This document shows, one piece after another, positions 40,958 through 54,023 of a DNA stretch of 64,000 nt. How positions within the stretch are numbered: position 1 is the stretch's first letter; each line of letters starts with the position of its first letter. The notes beneath the pieces were generated by a model, which made no database searches, was not told the DNA's origin, and saw nothing but the letters and a program-made list of their open reading frames with translations. Position numbers and translations under genes: made by a program. This stretch comes from an uncultured Pelagibacteraceae bacterium (GTDB lineage Bacteria; Pseudomonadota; Alphaproteobacteria; Pelagibacterales; Pelagibacteraceae), in contig CACEKW010000001.1 of the NCBI GenBank assembly GCA_902560185.1, forward strand, positions 1-64,000, written 5' to 3'.

Positions 40958-41826
40958 TTATTTCTATTTAAAATATAATTAAGAGTTTCGGTTAAATTCT
41001 TAGATTTTGGTCCATACTTTTTTAACTTAGTATTTATTTTTAAAATTAGTTTATTCGCATATTTAATAGTATTTTTATCTCCCAGTAAACTAATAAGAGT
41101 TGCTTTACCTTTTTTCTTATCTTTTCCAGTTTTTTTTCCTGCAGCAGAAAGACTTCCCTTATAATCAATTAAATCGTCAGCAACTTGAAATAGTAATCCT
41201 ATATCAGCTCCAATATTTTCAAATTTTTGGATATCTTTTTTACTTTTGTTCTTTAAAATTAATGGAGCTACACAACAAAAACTAAACAGTTTTCCGGTTT
41301 TTTTTATTTCCATTTCAATTATTTTCTTTTCTGAAATTTTCTTATGTTCATAGCTAAGATCTAAATATTGACCACCAGCAATCCCAAGATGTCCAGAACT
41401 CTCAGAAATTTTATTAATTAATCTAATTTTTGTTTTTTCATTGACATTCAAATCTTTGTGACTCAAAATTTCGAATGCCATAGTTAAGAGTGAGTTTCCA
41501 GCAAGAACAGCTGTAGACTCTCCAAATTTGATATGAGTAGAAGGCTTACCTCGTCTTATTAAATCATTATCCATACATGGTAAATCGTCATGAATAAGTG
41601 AATAAGCATGAATACATTCAACAGCAGCACCAATAATTAGTAAGGTTTTATAATTTAAGTTAAATATTGAACCAACATCAACTAGTATTTTTGATCTTAT
41701 TTTTTTACCACCCGAAAATAATCCATATTGCATTGGGACAATCAGTTCTGATTTTTTTTGCTTTTTAATAAATCTTTTTAAAAAAATATTTGTGTCTTTA
41801 GCAATTTTATTTAGTTTTTTTTGCAT
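40954..41826 (-). CDS. ispA: Farnesyl diphosphate synthase (IspA)
   Basis: A 290-residue short-chain trans-prenyltransferase. [21 protein letters not shown] contains the first DDx4D motif (bacterial type II FPPS), and [12 protein letters not shown] the second. [10 protein letters not shown] and GGQYLDL also match. It makes C15 farnesyl-PP for ubiquinone and undecaprenyl carriers. It overlaps xseB by 20 bases and dxs by 4. Confidence 0.94.
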   Translation of the reverse strand: MQKKLNKIAKDTNIFLKRFIKKQKKSELIVPMQYGLFSGGKKIRSKILVDVGSIFNLNYKTLLIIGAAVECIHAYSLIHDDLPCMDNDLIRRGKPSTHIKFGESTAVLAGNSLLTMAFEILSHKDLNVNEKTKIRLINKISESSGHLGIAGGQYLDLSYEHKKISEKKIIEMEIKKTGKLFSFCCVAPLILKNKSKKDIQKFENIGADIGLLFQVADDLIDYKGSLSAAGKKTGKDKKKGKATLISLLGDKNTIKYANKLILKINTKLKKYGPKSKNLTETLNYILNRNK

Positions 41827-42061
41827 TATTTTTTGAGGTTATCTTAGATATATTATCCTTAGTTGTTGTATTAATATCAGTAACTTTTTTTTTAAATTTT
41901 TTCTCAATTATATTGTTAAGTTTTATCAAATTTTGATATTTTACAATTGAATTTTGTAAATCTTTTTGACTTTCTAAATCCTCTATTATCTTATTTGCTT
42001 CGAGAGTTAATTCCTCCAGAGACGAAGATTCATAATCATTTGGTAAATCTTTATCTTTCAT
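41807..42061 (-). CDS. xseB: Exodeoxyribonuclease VII small subunit
   Basis: An 84-residue helical protein. SLEELTLEANKIIEDLESQK (14-33) and SIVKYQNLIKLNNIIEKKF (38-56) fit the XseB pattern of two helices, and a Lys/Thr-rich disordered tail follows. XseB binds XseA to form the ssDNA exonuclease. The large subunit is not in this window. Diverges from the Sua5 gene across only 20 bases, so promoters overlap the 5' coding regions. Confidence 0.82.
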   Translation of the reverse strand: MKDKDLPNDYESSSLEELTLEANKIIEDLESQKDLQNSIVKYQNLIKLNNIIEKKFKKKVTDINTTTKDNISKITSKNNAKKTK

Positions 42062-42081
42062 ATAATACTCTCAGATAATAC

Positions 42082-43029
42082 ATGAAAATTAATCTTGCAA
42101 ATATTAAAAAAGCAAAAAAACTTCTATATAAAAGGGAGTGTATTGCTATACCTACAGAAACAGTTTATGGTTTGGCGGGTAATGCCTACTCAGACCAAGC
42201 CTGTCAAAAAATATATAAACTTAAAAAAAGACCAAAAAATAACCCTCTAATAGTTCATTATCTGAATATTCAAAGGTTGAAAAAAGATTGTCATTTAAAC
42301 AATGACTTTATTAAACTATATAAAAAATTTTGTCCTGGTCCTTTAACTTTTATACTTAATCTTAAAAAATCATCAAAAATTTCAAAAATAATTACTAACA
42401 AAAAAAATACTTTAGCAGTAAGATTTCCGCGGCACTCAATTACTAGAAGATTACTAAAAATTTTAGAATTTCCTTTAGCAGCTCCAAGTGCTAATCCCTC
42501 ATCTAGGGTTAGTGCTGTTACATCTAATCATGTAAAAGAAGATTTTGGAAAAAAAATTAAATACATACTTGAGGGCGGAAAATCATCTATTGGAGTAGAA
42601 TCAACAATTATTGACCTTAGAGAGAAACCTAAAATCTTAAGATTGGGAGGCTTAAATGTTTCAACTATTCAAAAAATACTAGGAAAAAAAATAACAATAA
42701 ATAATAAACCTTCAAAAATCGTTTCACCAGGTCAACTTAAGGTTCATTATTCACCAGGTTTACCCATCAGACTTAATGCAAAAAATATTCGTCAAGATGA
42801 AGCATACTTGTTGATTAGAAAAAAAAAAGTAAGTAAACCAAATTATTATTTTTTGTCACAAGAAGGAAATCTAAAAGAAGCTGCAAAAAATTTATATTCT
42901 ACTTTGAGAAAAATAAAAAAAAAGAAATACAGATCGATTGCAGTATGTAAAATTCCTGATAGAGGATATGGTAAAACAATTAATGATAGATTATTAAGAG
43001 CATCAAGATTCAATGAAAAAACCACTTGA
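42082..43029 (+). CDS. L-threonylcarbamoyladenylate synthase (Sua5/TsaC)
   Basis: A 315-residue enzyme making threonylcarbamoyl-AMP for the universal t6A37 tRNA modification. The YrdC core is visible in IAIPTETVYGLAGNAYSDQA (20-39), IYKLKKRPKNNPLIVH, FCPGPLTFIL and RFPRHSITRRLL, with APSANPSSRVSAVTSNHV. A C-terminal Sua5 domain follows the linker at SPGQLKVHYSPGLPIRLNA, so this is the long Sua5 form rather than the short TsaC. It overlaps the ABC ATPase gene by 17 bases. Confidence 0.93.
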   Translation: MKINLANIKKAKKLLYKRECIAIPTETVYGLAGNAYSDQACQKIYKLKKRPKNNPLIVHYLNIQRLKKDCHLNNDFIKLYKKFCPGPLTFILNLKKSSKISKIITNKKNTLAVRFPRHSITRRLLKILEFPLAAPSANPSSRVSAVTSNHVKEDFGKKIKYILEGGKSSIGVESTIIDLREKPKILRLGGLNVSTIQKILGKKITINNKPSKIVSPGQLKVHYSPGLPIRLNAKNIRQDEAYLLIRKKKVSKPNYYFLSQEGNLKEAAKNLYSTLRKIKKKKYRSIAVCKIPDRGYGKTINDRLLRASRFNEKTT

Positions 43030-43741
43030 AGTTATAGGATTATCAAAAACTTATAATACAAAAGAAGCGGTAAAAGACGTTTCTTTTAAAGTAAATCAAA
43101 ATGAAATTATTGGTATACTTGGTCCTAATGGTTGTGGAAAAACTACTACAATCGGAATGATTTTAGGTTTATTAAAACCATCAAAAGGAAAAGTTTTAAT
43201 AAATGGTGTCGAAATTGAAAACCAACGTGTAGATTTACTAAATCAATTAAATTTTATATCACCTTATATAGAGTTGCCTAAAAAATTGACAGTTAGACAA
43301 AATTTAGAAGTTTATGGGAGGCTTTATGATGTGAACAAACATAAGGCAAAAATTGAATATCTGTGTGAAAAATTAAGACTCTACGAATTTATAGATAAAT
43401 TAACTGGGGAGTTGTCATCTGGTCAAAAAAATAGGGTTAGTCTTGCAAAATCAATAATTAATAATCCAAAAGTTTTACTTCTTGATGAACCTACAGCATC
43501 ACTTGATCCTGAAACGGGTGATTTCGTTAGAAGTTTTTTAGAGGAATATCAACAGGAAAATAAAACATCTATTCTATTAGCATCACACAATATGGCAGAG
43601 GTAGAAAGACTATGTTCTTCAGTTTTAATGATGAATAAAGGATCGATTATTGATGAGGGAAGTCCAGAGAAATTAATTAAAAAACATGGAAGAAAAAATA
43701 TGGAAGAAGTTTTTTTAAAACTTACAAGAGAAAAAGTATGA
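43013..43741 (+). CDS. ABC transporter ATP-binding protein (ABC-2 export type)
   Basis: A 242-residue nucleotide-binding subunit. Walker A GPNGCGKTT (38-46), Q-loop at NFISPYIELP, signature LSSGQKNRVSLAKS (about 133-146), Walker B VLLLDEPTASLDPETG (about 153-168) and the switch His in ASHNMAEVERLCS. The sequence resembles the NodI/CcmA-like exporters with an ABC-2 permease. Overlaps the permease gene by 4 bases (ATGA). The substrate is unknown. Lipid-linked polysaccharide or a drug-type compound would be guesses. Confidence 0.9.
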   Translation: MKKPLEVIGLSKTYNTKEAVKDVSFKVNQNEIIGILGPNGCGKTTTIGMILGLLKPSKGKVLINGVEIENQRVDLLNQLNFISPYIELPKKLTVRQNLEVYGRLYDVNKHKAKIEYLCEKLRLYEFIDKLTGELSSGQKNRVSLAKSIINNPKVLLLDEPTASLDPETGDFVRSFLEEYQQENKTSILLASHNMAEVERLCSSVLMMNKGSIIDEGSPEKLIKKHGRKNMEEVFLKLTREKV

Positions 43742-44529
43742 ATTTTAATAAAATGTATGGTCTTTTCCTTAGACATTTTTATTTAATTAAAAGTTCTTTA
43801 CCAAGAATTTTGGATTTAATTTATTGGCCAACAATTCAAATAATTTTGTGGGGTTTTATCTCAAAGTTCTTTTCAATACATAGTGACTACTATAGCAATA
43901 CTTTGGGAGTAATTTTAACGTGTGCAATACTTTACGATATTCTTTTTAGATCAAGCATTAGTTTTAACATGCTTTTTTTAGAAGAAATCTGGAGTAGAAA
44001 TTTCACAAATTTGTTTATTGCTCCCCTTAAGCTTAAAGAAATTATTGTTTCATTAATTTTTACTGCTTTGATAAGGACTTTAATAGGATTGGTTCCTGCA
44101 ATAATGCTAACCTCTCCTCTATTTGGTGTATCAATTTTAAAATTGGGATTACCGCTTTTACTCTTATTTCTAAGTTTATATCTTTTTGGAATAACACTTG
44201 GGTTGTTTGTGAGTTCAGGGCTAATTAGATTTGGTCCATCTTTTGAAAATATTGCATGGTCATCCCTATTTTTGCTAGCTCCTTTAGGATGCATATATTA
44301 TCCAATAGAAATTCTACCAGAATTATTTCAATTCATAGCAAAAGGTTTACCGCTTGTTTATATTTTTGATGAAACTAGAAACATACTTTTAAATGGGTCG
44401 ATTGATTATACAAATTTGAAACAAGCATATTTATTAAACCTGATCTATTTAATCATTGGAATAGTTCTATTTTATTTATCTTTTTTGAGAGCTCGAATTA
44501 AAGGAACATTAATTAACATGGGTGAATAA
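43738..44529 (+). CDS. ABC-2 type transporter permease
   Basis: A 263-residue membrane subunit with about six helices. PTIQIILWGFISKFF (32-46) and LPLVYIFDETRNILLNG near the C-terminus resemble the ABC-2 permease pattern, and LFVSSGLIRFGPSFENIAW lies in the conserved amphipathic region. It should dimerise and pair with the ATPase encoded immediately upstream. The next feature, a tRNA gene on the opposite strand, begins 2 bases after its stop. Confidence 0.86.
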   Translation: MNFNKMYGLFLRHFYLIKSSLPRILDLIYWPTIQIILWGFISKFFSIHSDYYSNTLGVILTCAILYDILFRSSISFNMLFLEEIWSRNFTNLFIAPLKLKEIIVSLIFTALIRTLIGLVPAIMLTSPLFGVSILKLGLPLLLLFLSLYLFGITLGLFVSSGLIRFGPSFENIAWSSLFLLAPLGCIYYPIEILPELFQFIAKGLPLVYIFDETRNILLNGSIDYTNLKQAYLLNLIYLIIGIVLFYLSFLRARIKGTLINMGE

Positions 44530-44530
44530 T

Positions 44531-44607
44531 TGGTGCGCCTGCTAGGAGTCGAACCCAGAACCTCCTGATCCGAAGTCAGGCGCTCTATCCAGTTGAGCTA
44601 CAAGCGC
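44531..44607 (-). tRNA. tRNA-Arg (anticodon TCG)
   Basis: A complete cloverleaf read on the minus strand. Acceptor GCGCTTG pairs with CAGGCGC (one G-T pair), D stem GCTC/GAGC, anticodon stem CCTGA/TCAGG with loop CTTCGGA (anticodon TCG, reading CGA), T arm CTGGG-TTCGACT-CCTAG, discriminator A and encoded CCA. It lies antisense between two plus-strand genes and so needs its own promoter, which should sit in the 5' end of rluD. Confidence 0.95.
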
Positions 44608-44630
44608 ATATAATATTAATATATCATTTT

Positions 44631-45611
44631 ATGAAAAAAAAAATAAATTTGATTGCAAAAGAAAGTAATAAAAATATGCGTGTGGATGTTTTTATTAATA
44701 GTAAGGAAAATGAGATAAGTAGAACTAGAATAAAAAACTTAATTTTAGGTAAGAAGCTTAAGATTAATAATAAAGTTATTTTAGATCCTGCTAAGAAGGT
44801 TTTAAAAGACGATGCTATTGAATTAATAATTCCAGAGCCTAAAAAACCTTCGCTGAAACCATTTAAATTCAAATTAGATATTGTTCATGAGGACAAAGAT
44901 ATAATAGTGCTAAACAAACCAGCAGGTATTGTGATGCATCCAGGAGCTGGAAATTTTGACAATACAATTGTAAATGCATTAGTAGATTACGATAAGGATT
45001 CTCTTTCGAATATTGGTGATGAACTTAGACCAGGAATAGTACATAGGATAGACAAAAATACATCAGGTTTAGTAGTTATAGCAAAAAATAATCTATCACA
45101 TGAAAACTTATCTAATCAGTTTAATAAACACTCTATAACAAGAGTTTATCAATTACTAATATGGGGAAAAGTTAGACCTTCTAAGGGAAAAATTGAAACT
45201 TTAATAACACGAAGTTCAAAGAATAGACAAATGATGGAAGTTAGTCGGACTAAAGGAAAAAAAGCAATTACCAATTATAGAACTATTGAAATTTTTGAGA
45301 ATAAACACACACCAACTTTAAGTTTAGTAGAATGCAAACTAGAAACAGGTAGAACCCATCAAATTAGAGTTCACATGAATTTTTTAGGAAATAGTATTGT
45401 TGGTGACAATAAATATAAAAAAAAATTTAAGAAAATTAAAAACATTAATCCGTTGATAGAGCAAAATTTAAATAATCTTAATAGACAATTTCTTCATGCT
45501 AAGACACTAGGCTTCATTCACCCTACGAAAAGCAAAGAAATGACTTTCAACTCAAATTTACCTCTAGAACTTGAGAATATTTTAAAAATACTAAGAAATA
45601 CTAATAAATAA
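44631..45611 (+). CDS. rluD: 23S rRNA pseudouridine synthase RluD-type
   Basis: A 326-residue RluA-family pseudouridine synthase. N-terminal S4 RNA-binding domain (about 14-70), then the catalytic domain with NKPAGIVMHPGAGNFDNTIVNAL (95-117 in parts) and the catalytic Asp141 in HRIDKNTSGLVV. GRTHQIRVHMNFLGNSIVGD is the second conserved block. RluD modifies helix 69 of 23S rRNA. RluC/RluA specificity cannot be fully excluded, but the S4 domain and insertion pattern favour RluD. It precedes rpoH by 40 bases, a common alphaproteobacterial pairing. Confidence 0.9.
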   Translation: MKKKINLIAKESNKNMRVDVFINSKENEISRTRIKNLILGKKLKINNKVILDPAKKVLKDDAIELIIPEPKKPSLKPFKFKLDIVHEDKDIIVLNKPAGIVMHPGAGNFDNTIVNALVDYDKDSLSNIGDELRPGIVHRIDKNTSGLVVIAKNNLSHENLSNQFNKHSITRVYQLLIWGKVRPSKGKIETLITRSSKNRQMMEVSRTKGKKAITNYRTIEIFENKHTPTLSLVECKLETGRTHQIRVHMNFLGNSIVGDNKYKKKFKKIKNINPLIEQNLNNLNRQFLHAKTLGFIHPTKSKEMTFNSNLPLELENILKILRNTNK

Positions 45612-45651
45612 ATCATTGAAAAATATAAATAATTAATTAGATAAACTCACT

Positions 45652-48646
<2,995 letters not shown>

Positions 48647-48647
48647 T

Positions 48648-49973
48648 TTATTTAAATTCTTTTGAAATCATTTTTATACATTTTTTAAGCAAAATTTTAT
48701 TTTCACTCTCACCCATTATTCTTATCTTTGGTTCAGTGCCTGATTTTCTTACAAGAATTCGACCTTGATTTTTAATCAATTTTTTTGCAATTTTGATGGA
48801 TCTTTTAACAGAGTGATTTTTGAGTATTTTATCATCTTTTATTTTTATATTTACTAAAATTTGTGGAATTTTTTTAAAGACGTTAAAAAAATCACTGGCT
48901 TTAGTTTTTCTATTCATTGATTTGATAATCTCTAAAGCAACAAGCACACCATCGCCAGTTGTTGCAAATTTTCCTAAAATAATATGACCCGATTGTTCTC
49001 CTCCTAAATTGAATTTTTTCTTTTGCATCAATTCTTTAACATATCTGTCTCCCACTTTAGCTCTTAAAAATTTAATATCTCTCTCTTTTAAAAATTTTTC
49101 TAAACCATAATTTGACATTAAGGTCCCGACAACTCCTCCTTTGAGAATTTTTCTCTTTTTCCATTGTAAAGCTAATGCAGCAATAATTTGATCACCATCA
49201 ATTATAGATCCTTTTTCATCACACATTATTATTCTGTCAGCATCTCCGTCTAAAGATATACCCAAATCCGCTTTGAATTTTTTAACATTTCTTTGTAGTT
49301 TTTCTGGAAAAGTTGAACCACAATTTTTATTAATATTAAACCCATTTGGTTTATTGCCTATAACTTTTAATTTTGCTCCAAGTGATCTGATTAATTTTGG
49401 TGCAGATTTATATCCAGCTCCATTTGCACAATCTAGAACTACTTTCAAATTATTTAATTTAAAGTTTCTTGATAACTTTTTTTTACAAATTTTAATATAT
49501 TCATCAGTTCCTGTCTCCAGCCTTTTAACCCTTCCTAAATTTTTTGGATTTGATAAGTGTTTTTGAACTTTGCTATCTATTAAATTTTCAATTTTTTTTT
49601 GAATTTTATCAGATAGTTTTAACCCATCAGGACCAAATAACTTTAAACCATTATCATAAAATAAATTGTGCGAAGCAGTGATCATAATACCAAGATTTGC
49701 GTTCATTGATTTTGTCAACATTGCAAGGCCATTAGTCGGCAATGGACCCAGTGTATAAACGTGCATTCCTGCAGAAGCCAAACCAGAAACTAGTGCAGGT
49801 TCTAATGCGTATCCTGAAAGTCTAGTATCTTTTGCAATAATTGCTGTTTGTTTTCTTTTTTTTAAATTAGTAAAATATTTTCCTGCTGATAGTCCAAACT
49901 TAAAGAACATATCTCCATTAATGTTCCCACTATTTACCTGCCCTCTAATTCCATCAGTACCAAAATACTTCAT
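48648..49973 (-). CDS. glmM: Phosphoglucosamine mutase
   Basis: A 441-residue alpha-D-phosphohexomutase giving glucosamine-1-phosphate for UDP-GlcNAc. FGTDGIRGQVN (4-14), the phosphoserine loop GIMITASHNLFYDNG with Ser101, the metal loop SLDGDADRIIMCD, GEQSGHIIL and the C-terminal phosphate-binding RKSGTEPKIRIMGES are all present. GlmM rather than PgcA/ManB fits length and the neighbouring folP and ftsH genes. Overlaps folP by one base. Confidence 0.95.
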   Translation of the reverse strand: MKYFGTDGIRGQVNSGNINGDMFFKFGLSAGKYFTNLKKRKQTAIIAKDTRLSGYALEPALVSGLASAGMHVYTLGPLPTNGLAMLTKSMNANLGIMITASHNLFYDNGLKLFGPDGLKLSDKIQKKIENLIDSKVQKHLSNPKNLGRVKRLETGTDEYIKICKKKLSRNFKLNNLKVVLDCANGAGYKSAPKLIRSLGAKLKVIGNKPNGFNINKNCGSTFPEKLQRNVKKFKADLGISLDGDADRIIMCDEKGSIIDGDQIIAALALQWKKRKILKGGVVGTLMSNYGLEKFLKERDIKFLRAKVGDRYVKELMQKKKFNLGGEQSGHIILGKFATTGDGVLVALEIIKSMNRKTKASDFFNVFKKIPQILVNIKIKDDKILKNHSVKRSIKIAKKLIKNQGRILVRKSGTEPKIRIMGESENKILLKKCIKMISKEFK

Positions 49974-51025
49974 TATTTATTTATAAGTGCTTTGAAAACT
50001 TTTATAGCTTGATTAACTTCGTTGACATCATGAACTCTCAACATTTGTACACCCTGCAACATTGCAAAAATACTGCTACTTATTGTTCCTCCAACTCTAA
50101 AAGAGCTGTCATTATTTCCAGATAAATCTTTTATAAATCTTTTTCTGGAAATACCAAGCAGTATAGGCAAACCCAAAGAATGGTAAATTGATATATTTTT
50201 AATTATAGTCATATTATGTTTCAAATTTTTTCCAAAACCTATACCTGGGTCTAAGATTATATTATTATGATAAATTCCATTTTGACGTAAATTATTTAAT
50301 TTTTCTTCAAAAAAATCGTAAATATCTAATAATACATTTTTATATTTTGGATTTTTTTGCATTACGTCAGGATTACCAAGTGAGTGTTGGAGTACGAAGG
50401 GTATATTATACTTCTTTAAAATCTTGATTGAGTTTTTATCAAAATTAAGACCAGAAACATCATTAATTAATTTTACTCCTAGTTTAATTCCCTTTTCCAT
50501 GATTTCTGATTTTCTAGTATCCAGAGATATAAAATTTTTTTTATCAATTAATTTTAAAATATTTTTGAGTCTATTCCATTCTATTTTTAATTTTATAGCT
50601 TTAGATCCAGGTTTGGTGGACTCTGCTCCAATATCAACAAGATTGGCGCCAGAATTTAAAAGAAAATTTAATTGTTTTTTGGCTGATGCAAAATTAAAAA
50701 ATTTTCCACCGTCAGAAAAACTGTCTGGAGTAATATTTAAAATACCCATTATTTGAGGAATAGTTTGAAAATTTAAATTTCTAATATTTCTTTTTTTTTT
50801 TGTAATTAATCTTAGATCTTTTTTTACTTTTGTCTTTAAATTTACGTGTAATTTGTTCACTTCATTTAAAGAAATTAATTTTTTTGAATTTCTTGTTATT
50901 ATTTCTATTTTATCGAAAGAAATTTCAGGATTATTATGAAGTGGTAATGTCTTTTTTTTTTTAACTAATATCTTAGATTTTGCACCATAATAGAAATTAC
51001 ACACTCTAGTGTAATATCTAGACAT
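49973..51025 (-). CDS. folP: Dihydropteroate synthase
   Basis: A 350-residue protein in which the DHPS barrel begins only around residue 90, at IMGILNITPDSFSDGGKF. Other landmarks are GANLVDIGAESTKPGS, LINDVSGL, ILDPGIGFGKN and GISRKRFI. It joins p-aminobenzoate to the pterin diphosphate. The N-terminal 90 residues form a basic, Lys-rich domain (for example VKKKKTLPLHNNP and TRNSKKLISL) longer than the E. coli enzyme. Similar extensions occur in related bacteria, to my knowledge without assigned function. It starts 5 bases after ftsH. Confidence 0.92.
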   Translation of the reverse strand: MSRYYTRVCNFYYGAKSKILVKKKKTLPLHNNPEISFDKIEIITRNSKKLISLNEVNKLHVNLKTKVKKDLRLITKKKRNIRNLNFQTIPQIMGILNITPDSFSDGGKFFNFASAKKQLNFLLNSGANLVDIGAESTKPGSKAIKLKIEWNRLKNILKLIDKKNFISLDTRKSEIMEKGIKLGVKLINDVSGLNFDKNSIKILKKYNIPFVLQHSLGNPDVMQKNPKYKNVLLDIYDFFEEKLNNLRQNGIYHNNIILDPGIGFGKNLKHNMTIIKNISIYHSLGLPILLGISRKRFIKDLSGNNDSSFRVGGTISSSIFAMLQGVQMLRVHDVNEVNQAIKVFKALINK

Positions 51026-51030
51026 TCAGT

Positions 51031-52932
51031 CTAATGAACAATTTTTGGTTTTAGGCCTAGAGCACCCATTGCTGACCCTTTATCATCTTCTACTTTTAAG
51101 TCTTGTTTGTCTGCTGGGTATATATTTTTATTGATTATATTTTCAATTTCTTCACCTGTTAACGTCTCATAAGTCATCAGAGCTTTAGCAATTTTGTGTA
51201 AATCATCGACTTTTTCAGTCAAAATTTTCTTTGCAGTATTATAACCCTCATCTATAAGCTTTCTAATTTCTTTGTCTATTTTTTGTGCTACTTCCTCAGA
51301 GACTGACTGAGTTTGTGTTACTGATCTTCCTAAAAAAACCTCTTCTTGATTTTCCCCATATTCAACAGGTCCCATTTCTTCGCTCATTCCATACTTAGTT
51401 ACCATGGCTCTTGCAAGTTGCGTAGCTTGATTTATATCTGATCCACTACCTCCACCTGCTCCTGTTGATATATTATCTTTTCCAAAAATTACTTCTTCAG
51501 CAACTCTTCCTCCAAAACAAACTGCCAACCTTGCTTTTAAATATTTTATAGAATGACCATGTTTATCTCTTTCTGGCAAATTCATAACCATACCTAATGC
51601 TCTGCCCCTTGGAATTATAGTTGCTTTATGTATAGGATCATAACTTGGCATGTTGAAAGATACCAACGCATGACCCCCTTCATGATAAGCTGTTAATTTT
51701 TTTTCATCCTCTGTCATCACCATCGAACGTCTCTCAGCTCCCATCATTACTTTATCTTTCGCTTCCTCAAACTCATTTAGTGTAACAATTCTCTTATTTT
51801 TTCTAGCAGCCAATAAAGCCGACTCATTTACTAAATTAGCTAGATCTGCACCTGAAAAACCAGGTGTACCTCTCGCAATAGTTCTTAAATTAACATCTGG
51901 TGCCATTTTTATTTTTTTAACATGAACCTTTAAAATTTTTTCTCGTCCAATTATGTCAGGATTGGATACAACTACTTGTCTATCGAACCTACCTGGTCTT
52001 AATAAAGCCGGATCTAATACATCTGGTCTGTTTGTTGCAGCAATAATTATTACTCCTTCATTTGTATCAAAACCATCCATCTCAACTAAAAGCTGGTTAA
52101 GAGTTTGTTCTCGTTCATCGTTTCCGCCACCTAAACCAGCACCCCTACTTCTTCCAACAGCATCAATTTCATCTATGAAGATTATACAAGGGGAATTTTT
52201 TTTTCCTTGTTCAAACATATCTCTCACTCTAGAAGCACCAACTCCTACAAACATCTCAACGAAATCTGATCCTGAGATCGTAAAGAATGGTACTCCAGCT
52301 TCACCTGCTATCGCTCTAGCTAATAAAGTTTTTCCAGTGCCTGGTGGACCGACCAATAAAGCACCTCTAGGTATTTTTCCTCCAAGTCTACTAAATTTTC
52401 TAGGATCTTTTAAAAATTCTACAATTTCTTCGACTTCTTCCTTTGCTTCTTCTACACCTGCAACGTCATTAAACGTAACTTTACCTTTAAGTTCATTCAT
52501 CATTTTTGCTTTTGATCTTCCAAAACCCATAGCTCCACCTTTACCACCTTGCATTTGTCTCATGAAAAAAATCCAAACAGCAATCAATAACAACATAGGA
52601 AACCATGAAAGCAGCACACCAAATAATGATGGCATTTTTTCTTCAATAGGTGCAGCTGAAATACTCACTCCCTTTTCAGAAAGTTTTTCAATTAAATTTG
52701 GATCGTTAGGAGAATAAGTTGTAAATGAGTTTCCATTTGAATACACACCTTTAATATTGTTACCTTGGATTTCTACTTTTAAAACTTCTCCGTTTTCAAC
52801 AGATGTCAAGAATTCCGAGAATATAACCTTGTCCCCACCTCTAATATTTGTTTGAGGATTTTTAAACATGTTATAAAGACCAATAGTTAAAAAAACTATG
52901 ATAGCCCACATTGCAATGTTTTTCATATTCAT
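51031..52932 (-). CDS. ftsH: ATP-dependent zinc metalloprotease FtsH
   Basis: A 633-residue membrane AAA+ protease. Two membrane helices (about 5-22 and 103-124) flank a small periplasmic domain. The AAA module has Walker A GPPGTGKT (195-202), Walker [14 protein letters not shown] (about 250-262) and the SRH near RPGRFDRQV. The zinc site HEGGH lies at 417-421, with the third ligand Asp in the SGSDINQAT region. It degrades membrane proteins and, in many bacteria, RpoH and LpxC. Expected partners HflK and HflC are encoded elsewhere in this window. Confidence 0.97.
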   Translation of the reverse strand: MNMKNIAMWAIIVFLTIGLYNMFKNPQTNIRGGDKVIFSEFLTSVENGEVLKVEIQGNNIKGVYSNGNSFTTYSPNDPNLIEKLSEKGVSISAAPIEEKMPSLFGVLLSWFPMLLLIAVWIFFMRQMQGGKGGAMGFGRSKAKMMNELKGKVTFNDVAGVEEAKEEVEEIVEFLKDPRKFSRLGGKIPRGALLVGPPGTGKTLLARAIAGEAGVPFFTISGSDFVEMFVGVGASRVRDMFEQGKKNSPCIIFIDEIDAVGRSRGAGLGGGNDEREQTLNQLLVEMDGFDTNEGVIIIAATNRPDVLDPALLRPGRFDRQVVVSNPDIIGREKILKVHVKKIKMAPDVNLRTIARGTPGFSGADLANLVNESALLAARKNKRIVTLNEFEEAKDKVMMGAERRSMVMTEDEKKLTAYHEGGHALVSFNMPSYDPIHKATIIPRGRALGMVMNLPERDKHGHSIKYLKARLAVCFGGRVAEEVIFGKDNISTGAGGGSGSDINQATQLARAMVTKYGMSEEMGPVEYGENQEEVFLGRSVTQTQSVSEEVAQKIDKEIRKLIDEGYNTAKKILTEKVDDLHKIAKALMTYETLTGEEIENIINKNIYPADKQDLKVEDDKGSAMGALGLKPKIVH

Positions 52933-52994
52933 AGGTTTAAAATAAGAATTATTATCAATTTAACAAGTGGCATTTTGTATTAAGTGGCATTATT

Positions 52995-54023
52995 TTAGGG
53001 CTCTTTAGAGATAATTATTGATTGATTGACCTTTTCAATAATACAACCACCTAATGTAGCTCTATTCAATCGATTATTTTCAACTTCCCAGATAATTTTT
53101 TCTAATTTATTCCCTCTTACAGCATAATATTTTTCGCCAATTAATTTTAATGATTCTGAAAAGGCTCTAAAAGTAACCTCTTGGGGTTGGAGAAAAAAAT
53201 CACTATTGATAATTAATCTTTTTTTATTATTTAAAAAAGAGGTATTTTCTCGTAAATTTTTATCTACATAAAATTCAATTACCTTATTTGCATATTTTAG
53301 ATTTTTAATCGTTTTTTTTAATTTATTTTTATCTAAACCATCTCTTTCAAGATTTTTCATTAATTTTCTTACTCGAACTCTTTGATATTTTTCATCATTG
53401 TTTGTTGGATCTTCTACATAAAAATTGAAAACTTTTTTTGAAATAAAAATTAAATCCTCTTTTTTTATATTAATTAAAGGTCTTAGTATGTTCTTTTTTT
53501 TTATTGTTGCCTTTATGTCTAGAGATATAAGACCTTTTATTCCACTACCTCTCAGAAGTCTTATAAAAAAGTTTTCAATTAGATCATCCTCGTGGTGCCC
53601 CATTAAAATATCTTTGATTTTTAATTGATTACATTTCTTGAAAAGTATTTCATATCTTTTTGTCCTAGCAATTGACTGAATACTTTTCTTTGGTTTTTTT
53701 CCATTCCAAGTTAATATTTCTGATTTTATAAAGTTTTTTTTAAGCAAATTTGAGACAAATTTAGCCTCTTTGGTAGACTCAGGTCTAAGTTTATGGTCGA
53801 TAATATAAAACTTTGATTTTAAATTTTTTTTAATTGCATAAATTTTAGATAAAAAAGCTAAAGCAAGGCTATCTGGACCACCTGAGACTGCAACTGCAAA
53901 ACTTTCATCTAAATCTAAAGAGGTCTCAAATCTTTTATAAATCTTATTTATTCTATTATTGTTTAAGTTATCTCTTAAAAGTTTAGGAATTTTGGTTGTT
54001 GCATTCGAATTTCTGAGACTCAT
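52995..54023 (-). CDS. tilS: tRNA(Ile)-lysidine synthase
   Basis: A 342-residue N-type ATP pyrophosphatase. The PP-loop AVAVSGGPDSLALAFLSK (43-60), IDHKLRPESTKEA (75-87), GHHEDDLIENFFIRLLRGSGIKGL (141-164, in parts) and FYVEDPTNNDEKYQRVRVR are the diagnostic blocks. It changes C34 of tRNA-Ile(CAU) to lysidine so AUA is read as Ile. It is shorter than the E. coli enzyme, ending soon after the core, as in other streamlined genomes. The start lies 41 bases inside cpoB. A later start would remove conserved residues. Confidence 0.92.
   Translation of the reverse strand: MSLRNSNATTKIPKLLRDNLNNNRINKIYKRFETSLDLDESFAVAVSGGPDSLALAFLSKIYAIKKNLKSKFYIIDHKLRPESTKEAKFVSNLLKKNFIKSEILTWNGKKPKKSIQSIARTKRYEILFKKCNQLKIKDILMGHHEDDLIENFFIRLLRGSGIKGLISLDIKATIKKKNILRPLINIKKEDLIFISKKVFNFYVEDPTNNDEKYQRVRVRKLMKNLERDGLDKNKLKKTIKNLKYANKVIEFYVDKNLRENTSFLNNKKRLIINSDFFLQPQEVTFRAFSESLKLIGEKYYAVRGNKLEKIIWEVENNRLNRATLGGCIIEKVNQSIIISKEP

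Noticed and set aside
51953-52717. Long open frame (254 codons) antisense to ftsH
   Set aside because: Ser/Pro-rich translation with no domain pattern. It mirrors the conserved AAA domain codons of ftsH on the other strand.
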